Source of the DNA: Ambrosia x helenae
Taxonomy: Eukaryota; Streptophyta; Magnoliopsida; Asterales; Asteraceae
Assembly: GCA_030844895.1 (NCBI GenBank)
Contig: JAUTDX010000419.1
Coordinates: 26,001-90,000 of the forward strand
Length of the DNA: 64,000 nt
Direction of reading: 5' to 3'
Under the pieces are notes generated by a model, which saw only the letters and a list, made by a program, of their open reading frames with translations, had not been told where the DNA came from and did no database searches. Below, in pieces: positions 29,739 through 41,090 of the stretch. How positions within the stretch are numbered: the first letter of the stretch is position 1; every line of letters begins with the position of its first letter. A program made the position numbers and the translations under genes.

Positions 29739-30398
29739 CTAGATTATACCCCGGGAATGTCCCGGGGTTGAGAAATCAAATATGACATATTAATTTTACA
29801 TATGAAATAGAATGATTCGCTTTACAGTTACATGCAATAAAGATTCAGGTAGCACCTAACCTAAAACAATTAAAAATGTGTCTTCAATGTTAACGCCTAA
29901 CCTTATACAATGTATAACTCTAATATTAATATCTAACCTAAAACAATATATAACTCCAATGCTAACGCATGTTGAAAATCAAATTCATACTTACTGATTT
30001 GAACATAATTAGTGACTTGCCTATACATGATTAATGATTTACCTGAACACTTTGTGTTTTTTTCCTGTATGAACAAAGCCCCACAAAAAATAGTCGTTTT
30101 TTCCTCCGTTTTTTTTATATAGCACTATGGTACTCGTTGGAAAGATAATAAAACGCTCGTTAATTTGGTGTAATTTTTTTCTTTAAAAAATTTCGTATAT
30201 AAAAGATATTAACGTTTAAAAATTATGGGAGGAAATATAAGAGAGAAAAATCCAATTCTATTTAAAAAATTGTTTTTTCCTAAAATATCTCAATGCCACA
30301 TGGAATGACACATGGTACACTCAAAGAGGAGAATGTCTCTTTGTGTGCCATGTCATTAAAATGGCTTTGGTTTATTATATGTATTGATTGATTGATGA
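29739..30398 (-). mobile_element. Non-autonomous Helitron, 660 bp, with paralogous empty site
   Basis: On the minus strand the element starts TCATCAATC at 30398 after host A. It ends with a perfect 7-bp-stem hairpin (CCCCGGG-acatt-CCCGGGG, 29749-29767), a 6-nt spacer and CTAG at 29742-29739, followed by host T. Removing it restores a sequence matching 26550-26600, the intact empty site. Insertion between A and T without target duplication is the Helitron rule. The inside is AT-rich with no Rep/helicase. Confidence 0.8.
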
Positions 30399-30550
30399 TT
30401 TGGAACAAATGTCATTCATTTAAGGCATCTGTTTGTTTGTTTTTTTTTTTTTTTTTTTGTGTTCCATCCTATTTTTTCGTACTTAATTATAGATAATATA
30501 TAGATTAATATTTATTAATTTATAATCTCTATCTTTATTATTACTTTACT
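30399..30550. repeat. Right half of paralogous AT-rich repeat, copy 2
   Basis: Continues the match to 26588-26714 interrupted by the Helitron. It includes a longer T homopolymer than copy 1. Confidence 0.6.
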
Positions 30551-31156
30551 ATGTAGTAATAAATAAACATCTTACGATTCTCTCAATTCTTAGTCATATG
30601 AAATAATATTATTTTAATAACGATTTCACGTTTATCACTTATTTATATAATATTTATTTTCTTTTTATGTTTCCGCTTTTAAAATCAATTAATATTTTAT
30701 TGATCCAACCTCATGTAATATTAAATTCTCTAACCTAATAATAAATAAAAAACAAAAAAATATGTTACAACTCATGTGATACACAAGTTTCTAATGAATT
30801 CTTCACACTAAATGAAACTATAGATGGGGTTTTGTTTTCAACCAGAGCAAAATAGTCTAAAACATCGTTTCTAAATAAGCTACATTTTTAAGGCCATCGA
30901 CTCAATCACGCCCTGCAATGGTTGCTTCTGCCTCTGCTCCTCATCCAAATGTACATTATCTATTTAATATACATTTCTCATATTATAATACATTAATTTC
31001 TATGCTACATCGTAACACACATTTTATCACTTAATATTAGATTTGTCTATCCCAAGAAGCTCCCGGTATACAACCTAGTTGGTCTATAACCTAGTATCAT
31101 ATAAAAGCACATCACAAGTATCTGAGTTTTTTAAAAGCTCATTTAACTATTCAATG

Positions 31157-31430
31157 TAGAGGTGGACAAATATGATTTTTTTTGCCAAACCGGTTAGGGT
31201 TGTGAATCGAACTCTTTGGTCAGCTTTAGTCAAAACTTGTTTGAGGACAAACCGGTTTGGTTCATATACCGGTTTGGTGAAAAATATTCGAACCAAATTT
31301 AAATTGGTTTGGGTTGGTTTGAAACCGGTTTGGGTTTGAACTTGTTTGGCTCAAACCGGTTTAGGCGGGGCTGAAATCGGCTTGGTAGCACAAATGGGTT
31401 ACAAACCAGTTATTTCTGTCCATCTCTAGT
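31157..31430. mobile_element. hAT-like MITE rich in ACCGGTTTGG
   Basis: Ends tagaggtggacaaa and ttctgtccatctcta are imperfect inverted repeats. The interior is a dense series of AACCGGTTT/GGTTTGG words. No matching 8-bp target duplication was found, so the boundaries are approximate. Confidence 0.45.
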
Positions 31431-32802
31431 AAAGGTGTGATGTTCCTTGTTACCACTGAATCTCTGATTACTTTAAGGCCCATATTTTTGTTGGGCAGGC
31501 TAAGACAGATTCTTACTCTAAGCAGACAAGGCCCACTCTTTTTTATTTTATTTTTTTTTTTTTGTCACGAGTCTGGTGAATAAAAGTGCTAATTAAAACA
31601 GAAAACTGAAATCAATGGCTTGATTGCATATAGTCGAGCTTTTGACGAGCAATTCAAGTTTGACTCGAGCTCGTTTGAGCCATGCTTTTACTTGAACTTT
31701 AAACACGAGCTCAAAATATAAAATTAGCCAAACTGTTATGAGGTAGGGCAACTTAGCCCAATCCTAGTAACAAAGCAGCCCACTCAAGGAAAAAAATGGC
31801 CCAATTCCTAGCAACAAAGCAGCCCATCTCCTACTCTTTAAACTCTAAGCTTCCCATCATCTTCTTCTTTAGTTGTCTTGTATTGCATTATCTTATCAAT
31901 TGTATTAATAATTCAAAATATTAATAGGATCCTATCAGCTTATATACCTATTTGTATAATTTGTTGAGTTGTGAAATAACCATTCACAAACTTTGACAGT
32001 ATAAGGTTCCAACTCAAGGATGTGTATATAAATTGGAACTTGGCAGAATTTTATTATTATTGGATTATATAAAGGAATTTATTTTATGATCAAATTTTGT
32101 TATAATTGTTCTATGTAAATAAATATAAATTTTTAAATGATCATTTTCATTCATAACATAATAAATGGCTAGTTACAACTGGATGACTGGTAAACGGGCA
32201 AAAAATTACACGCAACCCCCTTCTAAATGGTGAATCCTATCCTATTGAAAATAAAACATTGGTTCCTAGTGATCGAGAAATTAGTATTAAATAAAAACCA
32301 AACACTCGATGCCAAGCTGTCAAGCTCGAGCTATCAAGTCGGGTCGAATCTAGAACCAGCTAAACTATCAATTAAGAATCCCATGATGGATCATCTAGCG
32401 ACTTGACCTGATAACGACTCAAGATTTGACCCGATGCTATCAGTCCATCCTAAACCAGTTTTTACATATATTCTACATTTATTAATACTCTATATTTTTT
32501 TTCTAAGTATTATATGATTAAACTTAGAAGCAACACTTGTAACAAACAAGACAATTGACATCAAGACAACTCACTTTACCACCATCCATTATTTATTTGA
32601 CTATGCACAAACAATAATACAAAAAAATATTCTTGTTGCATGTAGCAAAGTGGACCCTTTGAATGTAACATCCGACTATGGAAGATGACTATTCTACCCT
32701 TTTTTTTTTCTTTTCAGGTTACAAGAACTTACATGATAATCAAACATAAAAAAGCTCTAAAAGAACATCCCCAAAGAAAATCTTGGATTATGATATGCAT
32801 AC

Positions 32803-32859
32803 CAGTTTACTCTTGGAGAAGTGCTTCTTCACATATCCTTTCAAGTCTTTATACATTAC
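32803..32859 (-). other. Exon-like segment of unknown gene
   Basis: The minus strand has a 57-bp open segment bounded by acag and gtatgc. It is in phase 0 at both ends and encodes VMYKDLKGYVKKHFSKSKL. It lies 340 bp beyond the stop codon of the fasciclin gene on the same strand. I do not recognise it. It may be an exon of an unseen gene, a relic, or chance. Confidence 0.25.
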
Positions 32860-33201
32860 CTGTAATTAAAAAATTAATTTTTTTTACTCAAATCTTTACA
32901 AAGATAAAATTAGATATGGTTAAGCTAACCCATAAACCGTAAGGGTGTTACTTTACCATTTTACCCGCTATGAAAAGTTTTACTTACATTGGTAAAATAC
33001 TAGAAATACGTTACATATGATGACAGAAGTGTATAAACGTGTTATGTTTTCGTGTAAACAATCCTATTATAGGTTATGTACGAATATCACCGATATATAT
33101 GACTGCGTAAAATTATATAAAATGTAAAATAAAAAATTTGAGAGAGATTTAAACCTTTTGATTGGCATATGAAGTGTTTTCGGTGGAGAGAAGGGAGAAT
33201 T

Positions 33202-36200
33202 CTATTGGCATGTGTTAAACCGGGAATCTTGCCCAAATGTCCCAAGTACTTGGCATGCTACCTCAAACAATTTCCCTGCAAATGGTGACATTTTAATACT
33301 TTATAATTAGTTTATTAGTTAAATTAAGTAAAAACTATTAACTAATAGTGAGCCCACCATTAATTATATACTTTAAGTTCTTTCAAAGATTAAATATGTT
33401 TCTTATAGCAGCTTCATAACTTCAGATTGTTCCATAACGACTACTGACAACAATTCATTGGTAATTAACTCATTGATCGGGATTAACATAGATTATCCTC
33501 TCGATAGACTATAATATTGATCGAGATTAACATAGGTCTAAGTGTCTAACGTTCATCTTATCCAAAAAAAAACTTCCACAAATAAAGTTTTTACGAATTT
33601 TGGTTGTATAGATATACATATACATATATATATATGTGTGTGTGTGTTATTTTTATTCGATTCGTATTCGATTTACTTAACTCGAATTGAATCGAATTCT
33701 TGATCATCGAATCGAATTCTTAATAATCGAATCGAATTAAGTCGAATTTCGAATTTTTCAAATTCGAATCGAATTCTGAACACCCTAGAGCCTAGTCAAG
33801 CTTGATATGTAAAGCTCGAGTTCAAACTCGCTTATTAAACGGCTAATATTGCTCGAGCTCTAGATTGTTCTTGGCTTGATTTTAGTTTTTAGCAACTAAT
33901 CCCTAGTGGCTAATGAGTAAATCGGTTGGTTTACACTCTTAAGTTCCACCAATTGTATGAGTGCATTTTTCTATTATTTGCCAATTAAAAAAAAGGGAAA
34001 ACTAGATGTGCATGATATCTCCACAACTAAATGGATCTAAGATGGAAAGGGCCTTACCTAAAACTTTTTTCACTTTACTTGGATCAACCAATCTTACATT
34101 GTCAAATCATTTCACTGAAACACAGTTTTGGAGGCAGTATTTCATTGATTCTTTTATTTATTTTCATTTAAATTCAAAAAGTAACCATTTTTTGTTTTCA
34201 AACAGTAATTAATTTTCTAACTGTTGCAACCTAAAGACTACCTTTTTTTACCCCTATAAAACCCCATAATTTCAATACCAAAATCATACCAAAACCAAAA
34301 GCATCTTTTTAATCATATTGTAAAAATGGTCCCAAGAAATGTAAATGAGGAGATCACGTTAGTGAAGGCGTATATGGATGTCAAACACACAAATCATCCT
34401 CCCGGTTTACAAAGAGATTCGTTTTGGCGTAACGTGTCGGTGGAAGTCAATCGAATAACTAGTACAAATGACCGCAACAAGGATTTGGTCGTTAGTAAGT
34501 GGTATGATCTCTTCACCAAGTGTAACCGATGGAATGCCCTCTTTGAAGCCACGATTGCACGACATCCTAATCTTCAAGAAGATATGGCAATCCAAGTCAC
34601 ACACGCCGACTATGTGAATGCACACGAGGGGAATTTCAACCATGTTGCGGCATGGCAATTGTTGCGCGATAGGTTTAATATTTAATGTTTAATGTTTAAT
34701 GAAAGTAACTGTTAAAAGAAAAAATTAAATTAAAGTTAAAAATTAATAATCAAAATACAAACATAATTAACCTAATTAAAACATTAATTAAACATAAACC
34801 TAATTAAAATATTACTTAAACATAGCTAAAAAAGAAGAATACGCAATTGACTGGGGCGAAGAAACGTCACAATCACTATCACCTCGTCCAACCTCTCATA
34901 TCGATATCCCTCACTTTCGGGTGTCGGTCAAGACATTTATTCATCCTAATACATTACGTATTCGGCCCTGGGATCAGTTTCATAACCTTCGTCCGAGGGG
35001 TTTTGCACCGTAACCGGTGGGTTTTGCACTATAGGAGGATTGATATGCCCGGCACTCTTACAACATCTCCAACCCGTATCGCTCCTAGTTGTAGTAGTGC
35101 CATCGTGTAATCATGTGCGTAAATCAATTCTTCCGTGGACAAATCATCAAGATGTTGTGGCTCGTAATATTCAAATGTTGGGGGAGGCTGTGTAGTCAAT
35201 GGGTATGTAGTTGGATGGTGTGTAGACGGTCGGTGTGTACTTGGTTGGTGTGTTGTCGGTAGGTGTGTAGTTGGTTGGTGTGTGACCGGTGGGTTGTTTG
35301 TATCTTGGCGGTTTGCGCGGGATGATCGTCGTCGACACGTAGTCGGAAAAATATTGTCGCCACCCATATTTATATATGTAGTTGTATAAAATTATATGTG
35401 TGATATGGTGTGTATATAGTGTGGCAAAATTATAAAAGGTCAAAATATGAAACGGTCAAAAAAATTAATGCTCAAACAAAAAAAAATAACCGTTGGTAAA
35501 TGGTTTGGTCAAAAAATATGACCGTTTCGTTAAACAAATCAACTCCACTATCCGTTAACTACAACCATCATTAGGTTCACGGATCCACTACCAGCACCGG
35601 CGGCGGCGGTGTTACCGTGCTGGTAGTGGCGGTGCTGGTAGTGTGGTAACCATGACCAAATCTGGTAGCACCCCTATCCCCCTAAACCAATTAGATTGAA
35701 TACTTTCTACTGACAGCAAGGATTCTGAAATGTCAACAATCAGAGAAGATCTGATCATATAAATATCCAATAATGTATGTACAATACTGTTTGGATTCTA
35801 TAAGTTTTAATTGCACATGAATATACCATAAAAATATAATATAACCCATAAAAAAATGTTTGATGCTTAATATATGGAACTTGCAACATGCCTACAGTAT
35901 TGCAAGTTCAAAAAAGGTGGAACACATATGTACAAGTCAGTAAGTATTGAGTACAAGTGTGTAGGAATATGGGTTGGGTCAAAGAAGACAAACTCACAAT
36001 AAAACTACTATAAGAATATATAGTTAGGGTTTTGGATTTATATGATGTTTTGATATGAACTTTCATTGTGTTTTTTAGTGAAAGTGAAGTCTTGCAATAC
36101 TTACTCCAAACAAACCATCAATTTTGTAATATAGAACCAAAGACACTACAGCTCACACACACTTTCTCCCACACATATATATGAATATGTATATATAACC

Positions 36201-39116
36201 CCACCCCACCTGCCTACTTGATATCACAATTGACAATTCAATGATGGGCTTCATATAAAGTATTATTTATGAATTTGTGATTTTCATCTATTTGGTAGCT
36301 AAAGGTCATAAATATTATTGATATGGAAACTTAGATATGAAGCTTCTTTTGTTAGACTAAGGAATGTTGTATTGTATAGTACAAGTATAAACTGTACATG
36401 TTAGGTTGTCAATTTTCACCGGGTCTACGCGTATAACATACTTTCAAAATCAACCTTTTAAGGTTTATACTTTCAACAACACGCCTTTAAATATTGAAGT
36501 TGACGAGTGCCATGTAGTCACCTTGTCAACTCGGTACTGAAGTTTTTAACTTTTTTTAAATGTTCTTGAAATAGACATATAGTTGCATAAAAATATAGAA
36601 ACTTTTGTGACAAGAAATGTAAATATAAACTTAAATACTTAATACAACAATAGGAAAAGTTAAACTTGGATTGTTTTGACATGATAGAATTAATAAAAAA
36701 AACATCTTAATATGAAAAATAAAATATTTCATAGGATATGAAATCTAAATTTACTATTTCCATTTAAGATCTTAGTAAAGGAGACATTCATCACGGACCA
36801 CCAATATGTATTATCAAAATGTCCGTCTTACCCTTGACCCACCGACAGCTCAAAAAATCACCACCTCTACCACCCACATAAAAACAAGAATAACCACCAA
36901 TATATGTTTGTTTACTTATAATTTATTTTACATACATAAAGGTATAAAATGTTAATTCACTTTATTTATATATATACCTATAATTTATGTAAAAAAGTTT
37001 GTAGGATGAATAATAACTCTACAAGCCAAAATCAACATATTTTTAAAAAGTTTCACGTGCCTAAAATTTCAATAAAATCACTCGTAATTTTTCTAAATTT
37101 GGATATTCTTTTGTTTTTAAGCTATTTTTTATTGTTGTGTAAACTAAAAACATTAAATAAAACAATTATATAACTTTGTTATTAGTTAGACTGGTGGGCA
37201 TAAAGACATACCCTCATGATTGATCCTCATATTAAAAAATGATTATTTTTTGGCCTCTCCCTCATGTTCCATATAAGATATTTGAGACGGAGGACACCCC
37301 AACGAGGCGGTGTGCTCCGTCCATTATGAGGTACAGGTCGAAACGATAGAGGTATCAACAGTTCGTGATTCATACATCCGTGACATTACATTCTGGAAGT
37401 GTGACATCACATTATGAGGTATGTGGCAATTTCCTATTAATGCGTGATGTGGGCCAGTGTGTATCATTCCTAATTAAGGGGTGTATGGTTCCTAAATTTC
37501 TTTATTTTAATACTTATAATTACCTCCTAATTTTTGTTAACAATAAAAATAATAACTAGTATTTACCAGAACTTTTATTATTTAATTCTAGTATTTACAA
37601 AATAAAGTAACACTAATTTAACAAAAGGATTTTAAGGCATACCTCTACGTGACTTGGGTCGTGTTTGAACCCGATCAACACTTCCTATAACTTCCGGTTT
37701 CTTCGATTCCGCCTTCTCCGAACCCGGAAACAATACTCCGTCAATCCCCTGAACCGATATCCGCCCGTCAATATAAATATCCGGATCGAACAAATACGCC
37801 GTCTCCTCATCATCTCCAAACTTCACTGATCCATCAGCCTCTTGGGCCAACATCTTATGAGGTACATGTAGCGTGTCATATCGAATTTTCCCAAACCGTC
37901 TTACTGCATTGTACATGCTTTCTTCGGTTTGGTATTCGGGTATGATGTGGTAGTACATGATCCTTTCAGGTGCACCGGGCTCAGCTAGCTGATCCGTGGT
38001 CAATTTCGCCAGTGCTTCGTCGTTTGGTGCTAGTACGGTTAATACGTACCCTTCGGATACTAGTTTTCCCATTTCGGTTGCTAAATTCGTTAAATTCACC
38101 AAAATGTCCGCCATTTCGTTGTATCTGGTCACCGATAAATATATTAGATAGAATATATTAGTTACGGTTTATAACAGCGTTAATATATAGTTGATTAATA
38201 ATACATTTTGCTGTGGCTAAAACACAACGTTAATAATTTCCTTTTAATATATAGTTGATTAATAATACATATTGCTAAAACATAATATGAATAATATGAA
38301 TGAAGTGTTTGGTGTGAAATTTTACCCTCCATAGTGAAGCAATGTATGGATGAAATCCTTGACTTGACTTTCACCGTCAAAGTGATGGCGGGGGCCACCC
38401 GGTCCGGGAGCTGGAGCTGGGGCCAGCGACGGACCGGGTGCCATAGCGTAGTAAATCGGAAGAACCGGGGGCGAACCGGCAGGAACCGAGGGAGCCGGTT
38501 TCTTCAACCGGTTCGTCCTGGGATCAACTTCCGGTGCGCCTTCCGGTTTAACCGCGGAAATCGCACGCAAGCTCCGCCGGTTGTTGAAATCCTGTTGCAC
38601 CGATTTCGGAATCAACAACCGGTTAATTCCATGAATTATTCCGTCTGGACGAAACACGTCGTCCAGACGGACAACCTCCGCATTGCCAGCGAGCTTTACG
38701 GTATCAAAATTGGATAAATGCAACGACTCTGTAGACAGAGTCGTGTGCCGAGTCGACTCGGCCGGCCATTCTATCCGGCCGAGTCGACTAGGCACAATAT
38801 GGTGGAGAACAAGCGTCTGGAGCGAGCGGAGATTACGCGGTTCTAACAAGAACCGCTTAAACTCCGGGTCCAGTTCTCGCTCCAGAGCTTCATTCCTTGG
38901 AGCAAAAATAGTAATATTATGATTAGCAACCGCTTTTTCAAGCATTTGCAATAATAACGCCTTCTCCACCAGCTCAGATAACTCGGTGTAACGCGAGTCA
39001 AGCAAAGCCACCAGCACAGAATTTGAACTGATTTGAGTTGCCTCACTGAGTTGACTCAGTGTTAAAACAGAGAAAAAAACGACACACATTTTTAACGCCA
39101 GCATCTTCTTCTTCAA
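33202..39116 (-). CDS. Fasciclin-like arabinogalactan protein, FLA15/16/17/18 group
   Basis: Three minus-strand exons join in frame: 39116-38326, 38124-37643 and 33275-33202 (1347 nt, 448 aa). The last exon, KLFEVACQVLGTFGQDSRFNTCQ and a stop, matches the conserved C terminus of this FLA group and lies 4367 bp from exon 2. A signal peptide (about residues 1-26) is followed by the first FAS1 domain with the H1-like motif NITIFAPRNEAL and its H2 region. A short Pro/Ala/Ser-rich arabinogalactan stretch (APGPSLAPAPAPGPGGP) comes next, then a second FAS1 domain beginning near VKDFIHTLLHYGGYNEMADIL with YVLTVLAPNDEAL. These are secreted cell-wall glycoproteins linked to adhesion and wall structure. 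If intron 2 were retained, translation would stop after SRRGMP, dropping the conserved tail. Confidence 0.92.
33655..33790. repeat. Fragment of TTCGAATCGAATTC hAT-like element
   Basis: The sequence closely resembles the right end of the intact element at 57712-58370, including the terminal gaattctgaacaccct. Only this one end is present, so it is a truncated copy. Confidence 0.6.
34326..34685 (+). CDS. Myb/SANT-like protein, PIF/Harbinger-associated (short)
   Basis: A 119-aa frame begins MVPRNVNEEITLVKAYMDVK and continues with SFWRNVSVEVNR, SKWYDLFTKCNRWNALFEA and VAAWQLLRDRF. The Trp spacing and the EE-LVKAY start resemble the SANT/Myb-like domain of Harbinger ORF1 proteins and their plant relatives, often misnamed glutathione S-transferase T3-like. 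Such proteins bind DNA and partner the transposase. No transposase is visible here, and the frame lacks the usual N-terminal region, so it is probably an orphan fragment. It sits antisense inside the fasciclin intron. Confidence 0.55.
   Translation: MVPRNVNEEITLVKAYMDVKHTNHPPGLQRDSFWRNVSVEVNRITSTNDRNKDLVVSKWYDLFTKCNRWNALFEATIARHPNLQEDMAIQVTHADYVNAHEGNFNHVAAWQLLRDRFNI
35029..35367 (-). CDS. Hypothetical Pro/Thr/His-repeat protein
   Basis: A 112-aa frame starts MGGDNIFPTTCRRRSSR, has about 11 degenerate repeats of a five-residue PTTHQ-type unit, and ends with an acidic segment DDLSTEELIYAHDYTMALLQL. It lies 660 bp from the Myb-like frame and is convergent with it. It could be an inverted half of the same transposon gene or a chance frame over a minisatellite. 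Function unknown. Confidence 0.25.
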   Translation of the reverse strand: MGGDNIFPTTCRRRSSRANRQDTNNPPVTHQPTTHLPTTHQPSTHRPSTHHPTTYPLTTQPPPTFEYYEPQHLDDLSTEELIYAHDYTMALLQLGAIRVGDVVRVPGISILL

Positions 39117-39211
39117 TTTTTATAAAAAAAATAAAAACTGAAGTTATTTAATTTGCTTAGAAGGAAGGTCAATGTTGTAGAGAGAGAGAATAATGTTATT
39201 GATTCTCAGTT

Positions 39212-39228
39212 TTGATTTATATTTTTAG
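39212..39228 (-). promoter_or_regulatory. Possible TATA region of the fasciclin gene
   Basis: About 100 bp upstream of the fasciclin start codon the minus strand reads aaaaatataaatcaa, a plausible TATA box. CT-rich leader sequence lies between it and the ATG. Inferred from position only. Confidence 0.3.
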
Positions 39229-40171
39229 AAGGTGGTCAGAGACAGATGGGTATGTAAGGCAGCTGAAAACAGGGGTTTGGTATAAAGGTGAGGGGGTTTT
39301 ATGGAGTTTAGTGATAGTTGAGGGGGTGGAGTGTAAATATTTTTGGGTAAAGTATCGTCGGTGGTGTGGTCGTGGGTTGTTGTCACAAAGGGAGTGAAAG
39401 GTTGATTACATGATGATGAAATAGCATAAAGTCTTTGAATTATAGGTGTCTATTAATTTTTTGTGTTAAATTTTGCATTAAAATAACTTATTCTATTTGA
39501 TTACTATTTTATATAAGTTTTGAATGAAGGGAAGAGATAACGTATAAAGCGTCTAAACGTACGAAGCGTAAGAAGCATCCTAAGCCATTGGATTTAGGCG
39601 GTGGCAAGATGGTAATTTAGGAAAAGCGCGTTTTAATTTGCAGAAAATCATAACAACAGAGATTCAACAATTGATCGAAACGTAACATCAAAACAAAATT
39701 ATTTCAACAATTAAACAAATAATTGAAACCGATTAAATGTTCCGAATCATCAAACAATCAAAAACATTGATTTGAATCATAAACAGTTCCTGATTTGCAG
39801 AAAAAAAGAAAAACAGAGCATTGCATTTGATGGTTTAAAATCACATTAATCCTATTCAAAAAACACAATCAACGCATATAATATTAACAAAAACATACGA
39901 TTTTAATAAATATAATTACAATTACAGAAAAAAATGGATTTCAAAAAGATTCAGATTAAGAACACTTGAATACATAAAAACAGACGCACTCATGTATTAT
40001 AAGGTGCGTCTATACAAGTCATTAAATACTGGGTCAAAAATACATAAACAGACGCACTCATTTTAAATTCAGACGCACTCTTGTAAAATCAGACGCATTC
40101 AATATCATGTTTGGACGCACTTTTATACTCTAGAAAAACCACCACCTGATCACTCACGCACACAAACTGAA

Positions 40172-40285
40172 ATGCATACAACCGTAAAACGAGCTATAAT
40201 AATCGGTAATGGCTTCGCTGGAGCAGGGGATCAGTGTTATGGATTAATTCAAGCTTTAGGCCTATATAATCACCATTCTTTGTAT
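40172..40285 (+). pseudogene. Captured first coding exon of an ELM1-like (DUF1022) gene
   Basis: The frame runs MHTTVKRAIIIGNGFAGAGD, then QCYGLIQALGLYNHHSLY, directly followed by a gtaagg splice donor. It matches the N-terminal region of plant ELM1 and its paralogue (RRA.VIGNGF.G.ENQC.GL..ALGL). ELM1 sits on the mitochondrial outer surface and recruits the dynamin DRP3A for fission. Only this exon is recognisable and no downstream ELM1 exon was seen, so it is a captured fragment inside the Mutator-like element. Confidence 0.7.
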
Positions 40286-40346
40286 GTAAGGGTTTATCAT
40301 TACCATTATCTTTTTCTATTTACAAGCTTCTGCGTTATATGTGATC

Positions 40347-41090
40347 ATTTTTTTGGTTAATGTTATGTTGGTTCTTCTATGTGTAGAAACAGGGGAGCCA
40401 ATTATTAATTCTCCAAAACAAACGCACCCTATATGTGTATTTAAACGCACCCAAACTTTAAAACAAACGCACCCTATATGGCTTCCTTTATAAAAAGCAC
40501 CAGCTGCTGCAACAATGGCGGTCTTGTAGAGAAAGGTCGTCAGAATCGACCTCGGAACCACCAACATCACCGTCGTGCACCGGACGCCGTCCATGGTGGA
40601 TCATTATCGGTCCATGTTCTAAAATAGCTCATACGATTTTTAGGAGTCATAAATTTGGTTTTATTGAGTGTTTGGACTTTGTTTCATGTTTTAAAATGAA
40701 CACTAAAAAAGGTTACAGTAGGTGATCAATTTACCTAGTACATATTGAACATGAGACAATGGAATCTATTACTGTGACACAGTGATGATCCATTCTACAA
40801 GCTTATGTTATTATTATTCATTGAATAACAAACAATTATGGTTCAAACGCAAAGGAAGGACTGAAAACTGATCAAATATGATCTTTTGGTTAATATTATG
40901 TTGGTTCTTCTACTTGTAGAAACAGGGGAGCCAATTAAACAGGGAGCCAATTATTAATACTCCAAAACAAACGCACCCTATATGTGTATTTAAACGCACC
41001 CTATGTGTATTTAAACGCACCCAAACTTTAAAACAAACGCACCCTATATGGCTTCCTCGGAACCACGAACATCACCATCGTTGTGCACCG
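40347..41090. repeat. Duplicated block rich in AACGCACCC
   Basis: Copy A (about 40347-40488) and copy B (about 40881-41057) share ttggttcttctatgtgtagaaacaggggagccaatt-type sequence, then several aaacgcaccctatatg units. Copy B has an extra internal duplication of the gggagccaattatt and gcaccctatgtgtattt parts. Both are followed by related ggaaccac.aacatcacc sequence (40553 and 41058). Confidence 0.65.

Larger units (their letters stand above)
30551..33201. other. Gene-poor AT-rich stretch downstream of the fasciclin gene
   Basis: Apart from the MITE at 31157-31430 and a short GAGC-rich repeat near 31620-31720, I see no bounded element. A possible isolated exon on the minus strand is listed separately at 32803-32859. 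The part next to 33201 must include the 3' UTR of the fasciclin gene. Confidence 0.4.
33276..37642 (-). other. Large intron 2 of the fasciclin gene
   Basis: This 4.4-kb intron separates the conserved C-terminal exon from the rest. It holds a Myb/SANT-like frame on the opposite strand, a Pro/Thr/His-rich frame, a TCGAATTCGA-rich fragment (33655-33790) and AT-rich filler. I see no other host exon in it. Confidence 0.7.

Noticed and set aside
34326..34685. Glutathione S-transferase
   Set aside because: Proteins of this Myb-like type are often labelled GST T3-like in databases, but no GST fold or glutathione-binding motif is present.
38334..38922. Open frames opposite the fasciclin first exon
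   Set aside because: Antisense shadows of a GC-rich, well-conserved coding exon.
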